Part shown: positions 1 to 12,957 of the stretch, one piece after another | How the letters are laid out: the number at the start of each line of letters is the position of its first letter | Numbering within the stretch: position 1 is the stretch's first letter | From: Paramecium sonneborni | Taxonomy: Eukaryota; Ciliophora; Oligohymenophorea; Peniculida; Parameciidae | Assembly (NCBI GenBank): GCA_905182985.1 | Contig: CAJJDN010000052.1 | Span: 155,264 to 219,263, forward strand | Reading direction: 5' to 3' | DNA length: 64,000 nt | The notes under the pieces: model-generated | Told to the model about the DNA's origin: nothing | What the model saw: only the letters and a program-made list of their open reading frames with translations | Databases searched by the model: none | Translations under genes and position numbers: made by a program

Positions 1-611
1 TACAAAAATCAAACATATTTATAACTAATTTAATTCTTGACAAATGTTGTTAGCTTTTAAGATAATGTTAATTAAATATTATGAGAAGTTAGATAAAAAG
101 AACTATTTTTTCAACATCAAGCCATAATTTGAGACTCAATAAATAAAAGGGATTGTTAAATTTATTTATTATCATAAGATAAGTTTAGATATCTTAAATT
201 TATAAACTCTATCTTGGAATATTATTCTTAAGTAGCTTCTAATTATAACTCATCTTTTATTATTTATCTTTTAAACAAAGGCATGCTATTAAAAATTTAA
301 TATGTAAATTTTCTCAATTTTCTCAATTTTCTCTCAAAATTTGTAAAATTTGTGAAACCATTATTAAAGAGATGAAGTATTCTATCTATGAATTTGATTA
401 CATAATTTTAAAAAGGAATAGATTTTAATAGGAAATTTATGAGGATAAAGGTATCGATCTAAATTAAGTTTTTAAATAAAAAATATTAATATTATCAAAT
501 TTTTATTATTAAGTTGATAATATTATTATTTTAAAAAGAATGCTAATTAAGAGAAAAAAATAGATATTGTTAAAAGATGAAAATAATTATTGTTTTTATT
601 TTGTATTAAAT
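1..611. other. Intergenic, no gene seen
   Basis: Very A+T-rich sequence with short homopolymers and no reading frame resembling a protein. The 3' end of the Rab gene on the minus strand lies at its right edge. No telomeric C4A2/C3A3 repeats are present, so this is not a chromosome end. Confidence 0.6.
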
Positions 612-1280
612 TCAGCAACATCCATTCTTTTTTTTTTCTTCTGCAGCAGCATTATTTTGAGTTAATTTAGTTGTTCCATTTTAAGGAATACTTGGATTAG
701 GTGATTTTTCATTTTATAGATTTGCTTTAACTGCTTTGGCCATAGCAAAAAAAGCATCTGCAACATTTGTACCTTCCTTTGCTGAGGTTTCAAAAAAAGG
801 AACTCCAAACTATCTAGCTAAAGCTTCTCCTTCATCTTTTGAGACTTATCTATTTGGTACATCTATTTTATTTCCTATATTAATAAATTAAAAATAGAAA
901 CCTATAAGCAATTTACAAACATTTTCACTTGCGTGTTACTTTATTTAATTCATCCAATTACTAATGTTATTAAATGTCTCTCTATCATCCACGGCATAAA
1001 CAAGAATTATTCCCATTGCTCCTTTATAATATGTCTAAGTTATTGTTTTAAATCTTTCTTATCCTGCAGTATCCCAAATTTACATCTTTATTTTCTTCCC
1101 ATCAACATCAATTGATTTTATTTTGAAATCTATACCAATTGTTGATAAGTATGTTTATTAGAAATTATTTTCACAAAATCGTAATAGCACATTCGTTTTA
1201 CCTACACCAGAATCCCCTATCATTAGAATTTTAATAAGCCAATCGAAATTGTCTTTCTTATTTGCAATAGAAGTGGACAT
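612..1280 (-). CDS. Rab-family small GTPase (Rab8/Rab1-like)
   Basis: Membrane-traffic GTPase, two exons, about 213 residues. Visible motifs in order: P-loop GDSGVGKT, switch [11 protein letters not shown], switch II WDTAGQERF, base-binding GNKID, and ETSAK. The protein ends in KKNGCC followed by TGA, a double-cysteine geranylgeranylation tail, so it should be prenylated and membrane-attached. The switch I sequence is closest to the Rab1/Rab8/Rab10 group, but the exact Rab cannot be fixed by eye. One 27-nt intron (875-901, GT...TAG on the minus strand) falls just before GNKID. The start is the ATG that opens [15 protein letters not shown] codons occur inside conserved motifs where other Rabs have Gln (WDTAGQERF), which directly shows the ciliate code. 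Confidence 0.93.
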
Positions 1281-3391
1281 AATATTTAAAAATGATAATT
1301 ATTATAATCAGAATATAATAGTAAATTTTTATTTAAATACCTCTTGTTTCAAGGAAATAAATATTAATCAATCAACAAAAATTGCGAATTATACTTTTGA
1401 AGAATAAATTTATCTAAGTTTCATAAAAATCTACCTTTATAAACCATTCCATTATACTACTAAATATTAATGTTACAATTTTTGCTCAAATAAATATTCC
1501 ATTGAATCTTAAATAATTAACTTATATTTATTAAGTATTAATATTTCTTCATAATCCCTCTAATTAAAAATCTGAATCTGATTCTTATAAGAAAAGTGTA
1601 TTTTTATATTCTTTATTTTGTTTACTCTTTTGAAACAAATTTTCACCCAAATAGAATTTATTCCAAATAATTCTATCTTTTTTAATTGATAAATATATTT
1701 TACTTAAAGATAAAAAAAAATAAAATTACTCTTACTACTAAATACAATTTAATTTTAAATTTATAAGAATTGTAAAAAGCAAAATTCTACTCTTCAAAGA
1801 GCAATACTTATTTTTTACAGATAATGTTTCATCAATTCTATTTTATAAAAAACTTTTAAATGATAAAAAAAATTATCTTCTTTGCAATTAAAAGAAACAT
1901 AACTCTTATTTTTAAAGTAGAATATCTTAGTTATTTTTATTATTAAAAAAGACCAATCAAATTGTGTCCTAATGATTATTTATATTTACAAATACAAATA
2001 TATAAAATTTATATCCAAAAAGAGTCGAAACAGGAATAGCATTATATCAAATTTTTTATTACTTATAACTAAATCTAAAATATTTTTATACATCCACAAA
2101 ATATAAAATTAAATTGTCAAATCTTACAAATACCATCCTAATATAGCCAAATTCATTATTCTAATGAATACAATATAAAATAAATAAGGAGTAATATGCA
2201 AAAACTATATTATCAATTAGAGATACTAAATAATCAAATTGAATAGAGATTCTAGCTTAGAATTAGGAAATATTCATTTGAATAAAGCTGAATTAGAGGA
2301 AACTATACCTAAACATGAAATTCAAAGAAGCTAAGTAATTGAAATGTATTCTTTATTGAATAAATTTGTAAACATTTTCCCACAGAAATTAAAGCATATA
2401 TGAGATGAATTAATTCAAAAATAAAAAAAAAAAATAGCTTAGCTATGATTAATTCAAATTGGCAAAATGATATTTTTAACTAACTTTGATATTCATCAGG
2501 AAAAATAAACTTGATAATATAGAAATTATGAATGTTATTAGACTTAGTAAAAAGGTGATTATTAAATCTAAGCTATCAATAATTTAAGCTTTAATGATGT
2601 TCATAAGCTTTGTAAATTGTTTATTGATCATAACTTATCATCTTTACTATAAAATAAAATTTATACAAAAAATGTTTATTATGTTTTTACTCTATAATAA
2701 TATTTATCAGGTTATTTGTAAGTTTATATTAAAATAAATGGTAACTTAATCATAATGAATATTTATGCAATTTTAAAACTCAAAAATTTATTACAAAGTG
2801 ATAGCATATCAATCATCTTAGTGATATTTCTGTTTAGGAATGCAAAATTATAGTTTAAGGAAATTGAATTTTAAATTATCCGTTATCGAATTCTTAACCA
2901 TATAGATAATTATTTAAAAAAAAAGATACTTTTATTAAAATTTCAAGAATTATGCTTAGAAATTTAATAGTTTCTATTGGTTTCTTTTATTTTCTCAAAA
3001 GAATATGTATTAAATTGACTAGTAAAAGGTTTTAAAATACTTATAATGAGTATGATCAACATTAAAATAAAATTTAAAAGGAAAAAAGATAAAGAAACAG
3101 ATAAAATCCTTTAAAATATAATCATATTAATAGCTTTAAATGTAAAATTCTGTTTCAGTCTTGATCTTATTTAAAGTGTGATCAGAAAAATTTATAAAAA
3201 TTAGCTTAATAAGATTCAAAAATGAGTTATATAAAGCAACAAAGGATGCAAATGATTATTATTAATTATTTTAATTTGATAGCATTTACCATTTCGATGG
3301 ATGTTGAAGAAAAAAAAAAATAAATTATTTTTTTAAAAAATGGAAAAATGAGTTTATAATCATGAGAGAGAGATGAATACGAGGTTTGAGT
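1281..3391. other. Long A+T-rich stretch, no confident gene
   Basis: About 2.1 kb without a convincing protein. Short TGA-free frames exist, for example around 2166-2403 on the plus strand, but TGA-free runs of 50-100 codons are expected by chance at this composition and none shows a domain. A worn-out gene fragment cannot be excluded. Confidence 0.5.
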
Positions 3392-3574
3392 TCAATCTTC
3401 TTAATCTGAATTACAAATAAGTATCGTTTTTTCTAAGTCGTCATCTATCTTAATTTTTTTTCTGTTTATTTTCTTTTCTGAAATAACTAAGTGATCTTTT
3501 AAGTATTCTAGGTTTCTTAAGACAACAAATAAGTCAAGAGCTTTATTTTCTTTTTTTTCAATTAATTTGTTCAT
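3392..3574 (-). CDS. Short hypothetical ORF
   Basis: A 60-residue frame from an ATG reading MNKLIEKKENK to a TGA after NSDQED. It is charged and Lys/Asp/Glu-rich, with no known domain, signal peptide or membrane segment. The frame stays open upstream of this ATG, so an upstream exon is possible. At this base composition the open frame could be chance, so the call is tentative. Confidence 0.25.
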
Positions 3575-3915
3575 ATTATTTATATTAATATATTTTAATG
3601 AAATCACATTAATTATATTATATTAATAATCGGTTAAAAAGTTTTTTTTCTCTATGAAAGTAGGGGTATTCTTTAGTATTGAAGAAATATATTAAAATAA
3701 TAAAAAATAATAGTTAGATATTCTAGTAAATTTTTTTTATAAACAAAAGATAGAAGAATAATGAAATAGAATAGAATAGAGATTTTAATTAAATAGTTTA
3801 AGTTTGGAATAGGAGTAATAGCATTATTAGAATAAGTAGATTGGATTGGAAAATAAAAAAAAGTATCATAAAGGATACTTAAAAATAAAATAAAATAAAA
3901 TTTGAATTAAAATAT

Positions 3916-3933
3916 TATATATATATATATATA
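3916..3933. repeat. (TA)n microsatellite upstream of surface antigen
   Basis: A short run of alternating T and A ends about 10 nt before the surface-antigen start codon, in the only segment that could hold its promoter and 5' UTR. No further regulatory motif was recognised in 3575-3943. Confidence 0.6.
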
Positions 3934-3943
3934 ATACTAAACA

Positions 3944-6900
3944 ATGATAAGATTGACTTTGTTATTTTTGTTGATTACTTCAAACTTAGCTGTTACAGTA
4001 ACCATAAATGAAAAATGTAACTGTGAATAGATAAAGTCTAAATAGGATTGTGTTTAAGAGATTTGTTTATGGAAAGATGAAAAATGTGTTAAAAATAAAG
4101 AAGAATAGAATAATGAAACTGTTAGTGTTTATTGTGTGTCATTAGATTTAATAAGTTGTTAATAATAAAAAGGATGTGCATGGAATGTAGGTGTCTGCGA
4201 ATAATTTAGTGGATGTTCTGCATATATTGGTAGTTCAAATGATGCCTGTTAATAGATATCTTAATAATGCACATCTGATGGAACTTAATGCATAGACCCT
4301 TTAAATTGTGGTGATTATAATGAGTTGATACTTTGCAATTCAAATATTAATGCATAAGGTCGTAGATGTAAATGGGATGAAGATAAATGTCGAGATTAAA
4401 AATGCATAGAAGCAAGTACAACATTAAGTACTGATAGTGAATGTAATGCATTTTATCCAGGTTGTGTAACAAATGGAAAGGGTTGTGTAGAAAAAAGAGC
4501 AGAATGTTCAACATATGGTGATTCTTGTGCAGGTAAGATAGGAAGTGATGGTAATTGTGAAAAAACAAATAATGGTTGTACTCCAATACTTTGTACAGCA
4601 GCATTAACAGATTTAACCACAAATGAATAATGCTCTAAATTTTAATTAGGATGTATTACTACAGGAAGAGGTTGTTCAAAAAGTCCATTGAATAGTTGTA
4701 GTACCTATACTGCTGAACCTAGTATCTGTTAATAAATGATTGGATTAGAAGGTAAATGTGATAGTGGTGCATCTAATTAATGTCAACAAAGAAAATGTGA
4801 AAATGCTAGTTAAACAAATAATACTGATGAATTATGCTAGTAATATTTAACTACTTGCATTACAAATGGCAGAGGTTGTGTAACTCAATTGAAACTGTGT
4901 AATACTTATTTAGGCACAGCTGATGAATGTAATCATTATATTGGAAGTGATGGAAAATGCACTCTAGGTTCAAATAGTTGTAAAGTAAGAGTTTGTAATG
5001 AGGCACCTGATACTTTAAAAACAGATGCTGATTGTAAAGATTATTAAAATGGATGTGTAACAACTGGTTAAGGATGCATTAGTAATAGATAATCTTGTTC
5101 TACTTATAGTGGGACAGCAATTAGTTGTTAAAAATATATAGGAAAAGAAGGACACTGTTATGGAGTGGGAGATACAGTAGCAGCATGTAAAGCATAGATT
5201 TGTTCAAATGCTCCAACAACTTACACAAGTCATGAATAGTGTTCTGAGTTTCAGACAGGATGTTTAACAAATGGAAAAGGTTGTGTAGAGAAAACAGTGT
5301 GTATATCTACAGTAAAAGAGATAAGTTGTATTGGTACAAACTAATGTTTATGGAATGAAATTTGTGTTACAACAACAAGTTGTTAATATTATAATACAAT
5401 AAGTTTATGTCATAATAATAAGGCTGATGGAACGGTTTGTTAATGGACGAATGGAATTTGTAGATAACGATTTTGTAGTGATGCACCAATCACGTATACA
5501 AAAGATGAAGATTGCAATAATTTTTTAGAGAATTGTGTAACAAACTCTTAAGGTTGTATATCTAAATTGGCTTCATGTAATTAATATACTGGAACTAAAG
5601 ATACTTGTATAAATTTTAGAGGGAATGGAATTAAATGTACAAGTACTAGTGTTAGTAATGCACCATGCAGCGATGTTTTATGTGTAAGTAATACAACAGC
5701 AACGAGTCAGAGTGAATGTGATGATTTTATGAATGGATGTAAATTTCAAGGTCTTAATGGATGCATTGATGGTTCAACTGAATGTAATAAATATTATGGA
5801 AACCAGGATAGTTGTAAAACATAGAATGGAGTGAATGGGACTGTAAAATGTTATTAAGACAATGGTGTGACATCTAGCTGTAGGAATTTGTAATGTAGTG
5901 ATAATACTACAGCAACGAATGATATCGAATGTAATTTATTCTTAAATGATTGTGTCAGTATGGGAACAGGATGCATCAGTAAAAGTGAACCATGTACATC
6001 ATATAGAGGCAATAGTACTGCAGATTGTTAAGGATTTAAAGGAAATAATAAGAATTGTTGGTGGATTGGTGGTTTTAGTTGTGTTGATAAATAATGTTCA
6101 TAAGATAGCACTTCTACAAGTGATGAGGCTTGTAAATAATTTTTGACAGGATGTGTTTCTAAAGGTATTGGTTGTATTGAGAAAACTGAATTATGTACAA
6201 CATATTAAGGAAATGAAGATCAATGTTAAAAATTTAATGGAAATGAATAACCATGTATTCGAAAGAATAATTGTATGAATAGAAGATGTTCTGATGTTAT
6301 TAGTCCAACTAGTTAAGATCAATGCATTAATTATTTATCAACATGTAGATTTAATGGATCAATTTGTATAGATGCAGAAATATCTTGTACATCATATATA
6401 AATTTGAGTTATACTATATGTCAATAAATTACTACATAATCTGGTGGTTTATGTTATTTAGCTAGTGGGACTGGAACTTGTTAAGTCAGAACTTGTTCTT
6501 AAAAGGGATCAGCAAATAATCAAAGTGAATGTGATAAATTTTTAATCGGTTGTGTATTCAGTGGTGCAAACTGTGTTGAAAAATAAGCTACTTGTGATCT
6601 TTATATTAATTTTACATCTATGGCATGTAGAGATGCCAAGACTATTTCTAATACAGCCTGTTATAATAAATCAACTACAAATGATAATTGTTAAGCTAGA
6701 ACATGTTCTGCTCTTACAAATGATTTAATATAACCTAATTCATTCACAGCAGAATTTTGTTAATCCTATCTAGCTTCATGTATATATAATGGTACTGCAT
6801 GTGTTAATAAATAAGATTCTTGCACTTTATATAATCCTTTTACTGTCTCTGCTTGTAAGTCAGCTTTTACTACTTCATAAGAAAAATGTTGGTAAGAAGA

Positions 6901-9900
6901 TGTAAGTTCTGTTATTTGTTCAGTTAGATAATGTAGTGATACGATAACTGCACCAAATTTAATTAATTGTGCTGCTCATAAGGCTTCTTGCAGATATAAT
7001 GGTACATAATGTGTAGATTCATAAACTGCTTGTAATTTATATACATCATTTACTTAAAACGCTTGTAAGGAAATTACTTTAAGTGATGGAACAACACAAT
7101 GTTGGAAAACTACAACAGATGTTGGAATATGTGAAAGTAGGTAATGTTCAAATATATTGCCTTTATATTCAGCTATTAAATGCGCTGAACATATTTCTAC
7201 TTGTAAATATAATGGGAACTTATGTGTTGATTAAAGGAATGATTGCACACTTTATACAGGATTCACTTCTGAAGCATGTAAATAAGTTACTACAAGTTCA
7301 GGAGGATCTTGTTGGATTCCTTTCAGTGTACCTTAATAATGCACTACAAGATTATGTAGTAATTCAATTGAAAATGCAAATATTTAAAGTTGTTTATAAC
7401 ATTTAGCTAGTTGTAGATTCAATGGTTAAATTTGTGTTGATAATTAAGTTAACTGTTAATAATACACAAGTTTTACATAGAATGCTTGTTAGAATACAAC
7501 AACTTCTTCTGGAGTGAAATGTTGGAAATCTTCATAATCAGTTGGAAGTTGTGAAAGTAGGAGTTGTTCGAATAATGTAATAAATGCTAATTATAATACA
7601 TGTGGTGATCATTTATCAACTTGTACCTTTGATGGTGTCAATTGTTATACTATGTAAGATAATTGTTCTCAATATACAAATGTTTCTGCATTACAATGTC
7701 AAAATTTAAGAACAACTTCTGGAGGTAGATGTTGGTTAGCATTAGGTTAAGGTACTTGTATAATTAGATAATGTATTCATAATACAATAGCAATGACAGA
7801 TTAAGAATGTGAAGCATTTTTAAGTGGATGTAGAACTTCAGGTAAAGGATGTGTTGATTCAACAGTTCCTTGTACATAATACATTGGTACAACATCAAGT
7901 TGTCTTACCTTTGTTGGTAATTCAATAAAATGTAAAGGTGCAGATTCAAGTGGTTCATGCACAGTAAAAAATTGTTATGATAATATGGATGGTGTAAATG
8001 ATGTTTAATGTAATACATTTATGTCTGGATGTGTAAGTAGAGGTAAAGGATGTATAGCTAAGATAGATCCATGTACAAGTTATATTGGTAATTAAACTAC
8101 TTGTTCTTAATTTATAGGAAATTAGAAAAAGTGTTGGAATAATAGCAATGCAACTTCAACTTAATAATGTCGAGATCGATTATGTTCAGACGATACTACT
8201 TCAAATAGTGATGAATTATGCTAAGAGTTTTAAGTAGGTTGCGTAACTAAAGGAATAGGATGTATTGATGTAACATCCAAATGTACTTAATATACAGGAA
8301 CATAAGGTGAATGTAAAATGTTTAAAGGAGAGAATGGAACCAAATAATGTTGGAATCTAAGTACAGCAACAGCATCAACTGCTTGTGTTAATAGAGTATG
8401 TACTCACAATCTAAGTGCAACTAATGATTAAGAATGTGATACTTTTCTTAAAGGATGTATTACTAAAGGATAAGGTTGTGTATCACCTTAACCTTGTTCT
8501 TCCTTTTAAGGTACTATTAAATCATGTGCAATGTTCTCAGCAACTGATAAACCATGTAAAGGTATAAGTTCAACTACTATTTAATCTTGTGTATCTGTAA
8601 AATGTAATGAAGCACCTAATAATTATGATACTGATGAATTATGTAATACATTCAAAGAAGGATGCGTTACTAATGGTTTTGGTTGTGTTGATATTGTATT
8701 ATGTGAAGATGTTTAAACTGAAAAGGCTTGTAAAAGTAAACCTACTTGTGCTTATGTTGGAAATTGCAGAGATTTTCAAACTGAATGTAGTGCTCTTAAA
8801 TCTTAATCACTTTGTGTCAATACTCCTGTTAGTACTGCTATTGGTATGTGTGCATGGGAAGTTAATAATATTACTAATGTAGGACTTTGTAGAAATTGGA
8901 AATGTGAAGATGCTTCAGAAAATTTAATTACTCATGAAGATTGTAATCTGTTATATAAAAACTGTACAACAAAAGGAAAAGGATGTATCTCTATTGGTTC
9001 ATGTTAATCATATACTACTGCTGCCATATGTTCTGTTGCTAAAACTACTGATCTGGGTGGCAGTTGTGTTTGGAATAAAACATACTGTCGATAATTAGAT
9101 TGTTCTGATGCTAGTAAATAACTTACTACTGATATTAAATGTCAAGAATTTCTAAGCAATTGTGTTACTAATGGAAAAGGATGTATTAATGTTTAATACA
9201 AATGTGAAGAAATTTTGATTAAAGAGAAATGTACTATAGATTTTAAAGGTAATACTTGTTTATGGTTTTAATCTTAATGTATAACATATACTAAATGTAG
9301 TGATATAAATGGAATCTCATATGCATAATGTAATAAATATTCTAAAAATTGTACAAGTAATGGGAATAATTGTATAGCAATAGCACCATGTAATAAATAT
9401 ACAAATCCAACTAGTTGTTAAACTGGTACTAATGGTTAGTGTGGTTGGGTAGCTGCTACTCTTAATAAAGCTGCTTATTGTACTTAATTCACGAAATGTA
9501 GTGATGGTACAGGAACTACAAAAGAACTTTGTTAGTAATTTTCTGCTTTATGTATTTCTGATGGGAATGGTTGCATAGAGATAACAACTTGTTCTGGTTA
9601 TGTCACATTAATAAGTTGTGTTTCTGGTGGAACAGATGGTATTTGTTTTTGGGATAATGGAACATGTAGATAAAGATAATGTAATGATGCTACAGTATCT
9701 ACAGCAATAGAAATTACTAGTCATTAAAAATGTAATGCATTTCAAGCTGCTGCTGTTTGTACAACTGATGGAACTAATTGTGTTTAAATGGGATTATGTA
9801 GTACATATAAAGAATAAGGATGCTATTTTGGTACTGATGGAGAGTGTATTTATACATTTCCATCAGGTTAAGTTTAAGGTAAGAAATCTTGCAGATTGAA

Positions 9901-10525
9901 GATCTGTACTGATTATAATGATGTTACATCAGAATTGTGTAAATTAAGAAATTCCTAATGTATATCTAATGGATTATATTGTATAAATAAAAGTTAATGT
10001 TCATCATACAAAACTAAAGTAGCTTGTAATTCAGGTGGAATGGATGGAATTTGTGTATTTACACCATCTTAAAATGATCCTAATAATGGTGATTGTGCAT
10101 TAATGACATCATGTTAATAGGCTAAATCAGATATGGTAGCCTGTAAATCTAAATTTAATACATGTTAATTTCTAGTTTCATCGTAAAATGGAGTTAATTC
10201 AACTTCTTGTATTAATCATACATGTGCAACTATTGCTAATGGATCAGTTTGTAAACCCATTTATAGTTTTGATGATAAATAAATTACTATCTGTGTAACA
10301 ACTGCTTCAGGTTGTGCAGTGGGTGATTCTAATTAATTATCAGCTTCAACTTGTTTCGATTCAACTCTCAAAACATATACATGGAATACTGCTACAAATC
10401 TATGTGAAAAATGTAATAATCTAATCATTCAACCTAATAATACCAACAATACAAATAGTAATATAACAAATACTTTTACATAGATCCTGTTCGTATTTCC
10501 ATTATTGATAATGTTTTAATTATGA
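3944..10525 (+). CDS. Giant cysteine-rich GPI-anchored surface antigen (immobilisation-antigen type)
   Basis: A single uninterrupted frame of 2193 residues (6582 nt, no intron) that is open only if TAA/TAG are Gln. It begins with a signal peptide (MIRLTLLFLLITSNLA) and ends in an Asn/Thr-rich spacer plus a short hydrophobic tail (ILFVFPLLIMFQL) typical of GPI attachment. In between, about 30 units of 65-75 residues repeat a cysteine pattern of the form C..F...C.TNGKGC......C..Y.G....C. This is the PSA repeat of Paramecium surface antigens. Roughly residues 920-1270 hold five or six more similar units with Y(T/N)SFT..AC and TTSSG..CW, as in the central tandem region of i-antigens. It would coat the cell and ciliary surface. 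Such genes are normally expressed one at a time (family knowledge); the sequence does not show whether this one is active. Confidence 0.95.
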
Positions 10526-10577
10526 TTAATTCTAAGAATCCAATCAATATATATAATTCATTTTTATTATATAAATT

Positions 10578-11447
10578 ATGATTGAAGAAGAATTCATTAA
10601 AATCTTTCAGAATAGTGATGTTGAATTACAGACCATCGATCAAAAATAAATGTATAATAAACCATTCTATTTCTAAGTGATCAAGAGAGTATTCAAGAAT
10701 CAGCCTTAAGAAAAATTAGAATGAAAGAATTGGCAAATATGTTAAAGGTAAAACTAAAGTTTTTAAAAATGAATATTAGGATCTTAGTTGGGATGATCGC
10801 TATGAATGGCTGCTATATTAAAAAAATAAAGGAAATAAGTTATTTTATTAATAATAATACGATCGAGCAATTTAAGTGTATTATGAAATGGCTTTAGGGT
10901 TGGATTTGAAAAACACAGAAGAAAGAAATGAAATTATGAAATAGGATTTCTAATATCCTATAATTTTTAATCTAGCACTTTGTTACAAGAAAAAAAAAGA
11001 TTATGAAAAAGCATCTTAATTTTACGATATGGTGAATAGATGATTAAATATATTTAGGGGATAAAGTTACATTCTAGTCCAAAGTATATTTTAAGAAGAG
11101 GATATTTCCATTTTGATATCTAAGAATATGACAAAGTATAAAAGGATTTAAACTTGGTAACAAATATCAATGCGTACCCCGAACTTTAAGATGATTATTA
11201 CGATCTCAAATAAAAATTGAATGATGTCTTAAAAAAGGATAAGGAATTTTATTAAAAGATGTTCTAATAACATTAACATTAATAAGCAGATGAAGAATTA
11301 TCAATGAAACATTCTAAATTTGATTAAATTTACGAATGGTTTAAAAATTAATTTTCCCGTATCTTTGGATGTAGAAAATTATTTGATGATGATGAATCAG
11401 AAGATGATGATGAATCAGATCCTAAGAAATTTTTAGAGCATAGATGA
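10578..11447 (+). CDS. TPR-repeat protein
   Basis: About 270 residues in three exons. Introns of 31 nt (10689-10719, GTATTC...TTAG) and 26 nt (11032-11057) both remove frame changes or in-frame TGAs. After a short N-terminal region, WDDRYEWLLYQKNKGNKLFY and the following helix match a tetratricopeptide unit; two further helix pairs follow (IFNLALCYKKKKDYEKA and SPKYILRRGYFHFDIQEYDK). This arrangement resembles the TPR module of FKBP-type and other co-chaperone proteins, but no catalytic domain is attached. The C-terminus is acidic (repeated DDDES). The start lies 52 nt after the surface-antigen stop on the same strand, with no sign of co-transcription. Confidence 0.72.
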
Positions 11448-11462
11448 TAGTATTCACAATAT

Positions 11463-12957
11463 TCAAATCTTTACACGTTTTGTAGTTTAAATTCTCTTCT
11501 GAGTTTCATGTTTAATCGAATTTTAATCTTCCTATATTTCGTAAATTTCTTAATCAAAGAAAGGATGTAATAAGCATTCTTTTGCACTAGGACGATTACG
11601 AGCATCTTTCTAAAGCATCTTTAAAAGTAGATCATAACCAAGAGGGTTATTAATTTTTACATTAACCAAATGAGTTTCATCATATTAACCACTTATATTT
11701 CTTTTTATAATGTCTTGGATATTCTTAGAATTACCGAAAGGGTTTTTAAGTGTTAACCTAAACAGATATTAATCAGAAATTTACATGTTATATAGGATTA
11801 TTCCAGCACTATAAATATCAACCTTCTCATCATATATACATTACTAAGAGTAAACTTCTGGAGCAGTATATCCAGGAGTACCACATCTATTAAATTATTT
11901 AATAATATATACCTTGGATTATAGTATGGAATTTGTTATTTAAAACACGAAAGACCGAAATCGGCAATTTTTAAAGTATTGGCATTCTAAGCATCAAGGA
12001 ATAGTATGTTTTAAAGTTTGATATCTCGATGTACTATATTTTATTCATGTAGATGTTTCAAACCTATTGAATAATTTATGAAATCAAATACCTGTAAGTA
12101 AGTTTATCATAACAAGAGGAACATCCATTTTAATGGTTTTCTTATTTAGCAACTTCAAAAGATCTCCTCCTTAACAATTTTCCAATATTATAGACACACT
12201 TTCACCATCTGTTACGATTTCTTCCAATTTAATTATATTTTAATGTTCTTGCTCCTTTAATAGAGACAGAATATCAGCTTCTTGTTTCAATTAACACTTA
12301 TAATTAATCTAAATATCTTACAAGTCTGCTTATCGAAGCTTAATCTATCATATTCTTTGGAAATACAGCCATTTTTTCAACCATCACATTATTTTATGTT
12401 TGAATCAGTTCTAATCATAAGTATCTTTTTTTACAAATTCCAGGAGCTAACTAACTAAGAATTCGTGGATTTTTAAAACGAAAGAAAACTTATTTCCCTC
12501 TTAGTTGATTTTATAGCTCTTCACTATCCTTTTAACTCACAAGGAATGACACTTTTATTTGTGTCTCAGGATTCTCTAAGTCTAGTGTATACATTTCTTA
12601 ATCTTCAATAAATATAACAATATACCTTCACTGACTTCTCTACCAAAATAGAGTATTGTATCCATTGAACCTGCTGGCAAGTACACCATCTATTAATCGT
12701 TTAGAACTGTCTATAAATTTTTCAATTAAAAAAGCATACTTTTATCAACAATGCACCATTATTTGAGATAATTGTTACTTATTGGTGTTCATTATCTGCA
12801 CCAATATAAAAGGCAGAGCAAGAGTATTGTTTCATTCTTAAATTTGGAAAGTTAAAATAAACTTAAAAAAAATATATATTCCATTAACCATACATCATCA
12901 TGCTTAAAAATCCCGTAACCAAGAGTACCCCCATCGTTAAACTTTATTATTTTCCAT
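11463..12957 (-). CDS. Ser/Thr protein kinase with N-terminal extension
   Basis: Multi-exon gene with at least seven short introns (23-30 nt). The C-terminal half is a kinase domain: helix C EADILSLLKEQEHQNIIKL, catalytic loop HRDIKLQN, Mg-binding DFGLS, activation-segment end CGTPGYTAPEVY, and a late helix RNRPSAKECLLHPFF. Asp and Asn of the catalytic site are present, so activity is likely, but no clear glycine-rich loop is visible; the candidate Lys lies in VMVEK. The first 150 or so residues may form a PH-like fold (inference). The group is CAMK/ULK-like by eye. The start is uncertain: the chosen ATG needs a 26-nt intron at 12903-12928, and the alternatives are 12934 and 12835. Only 15 nt separate its stop from the convergent TPR gene. 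Confidence 0.85.

Noticed and set aside
7083..7406. Alternative plus-strand ORFs inside the surface antigen (5946, 7083, 8607)
   Set aside because: Out-of-frame shadows of the 2193-residue antigen; they lack its cysteine periodicity.
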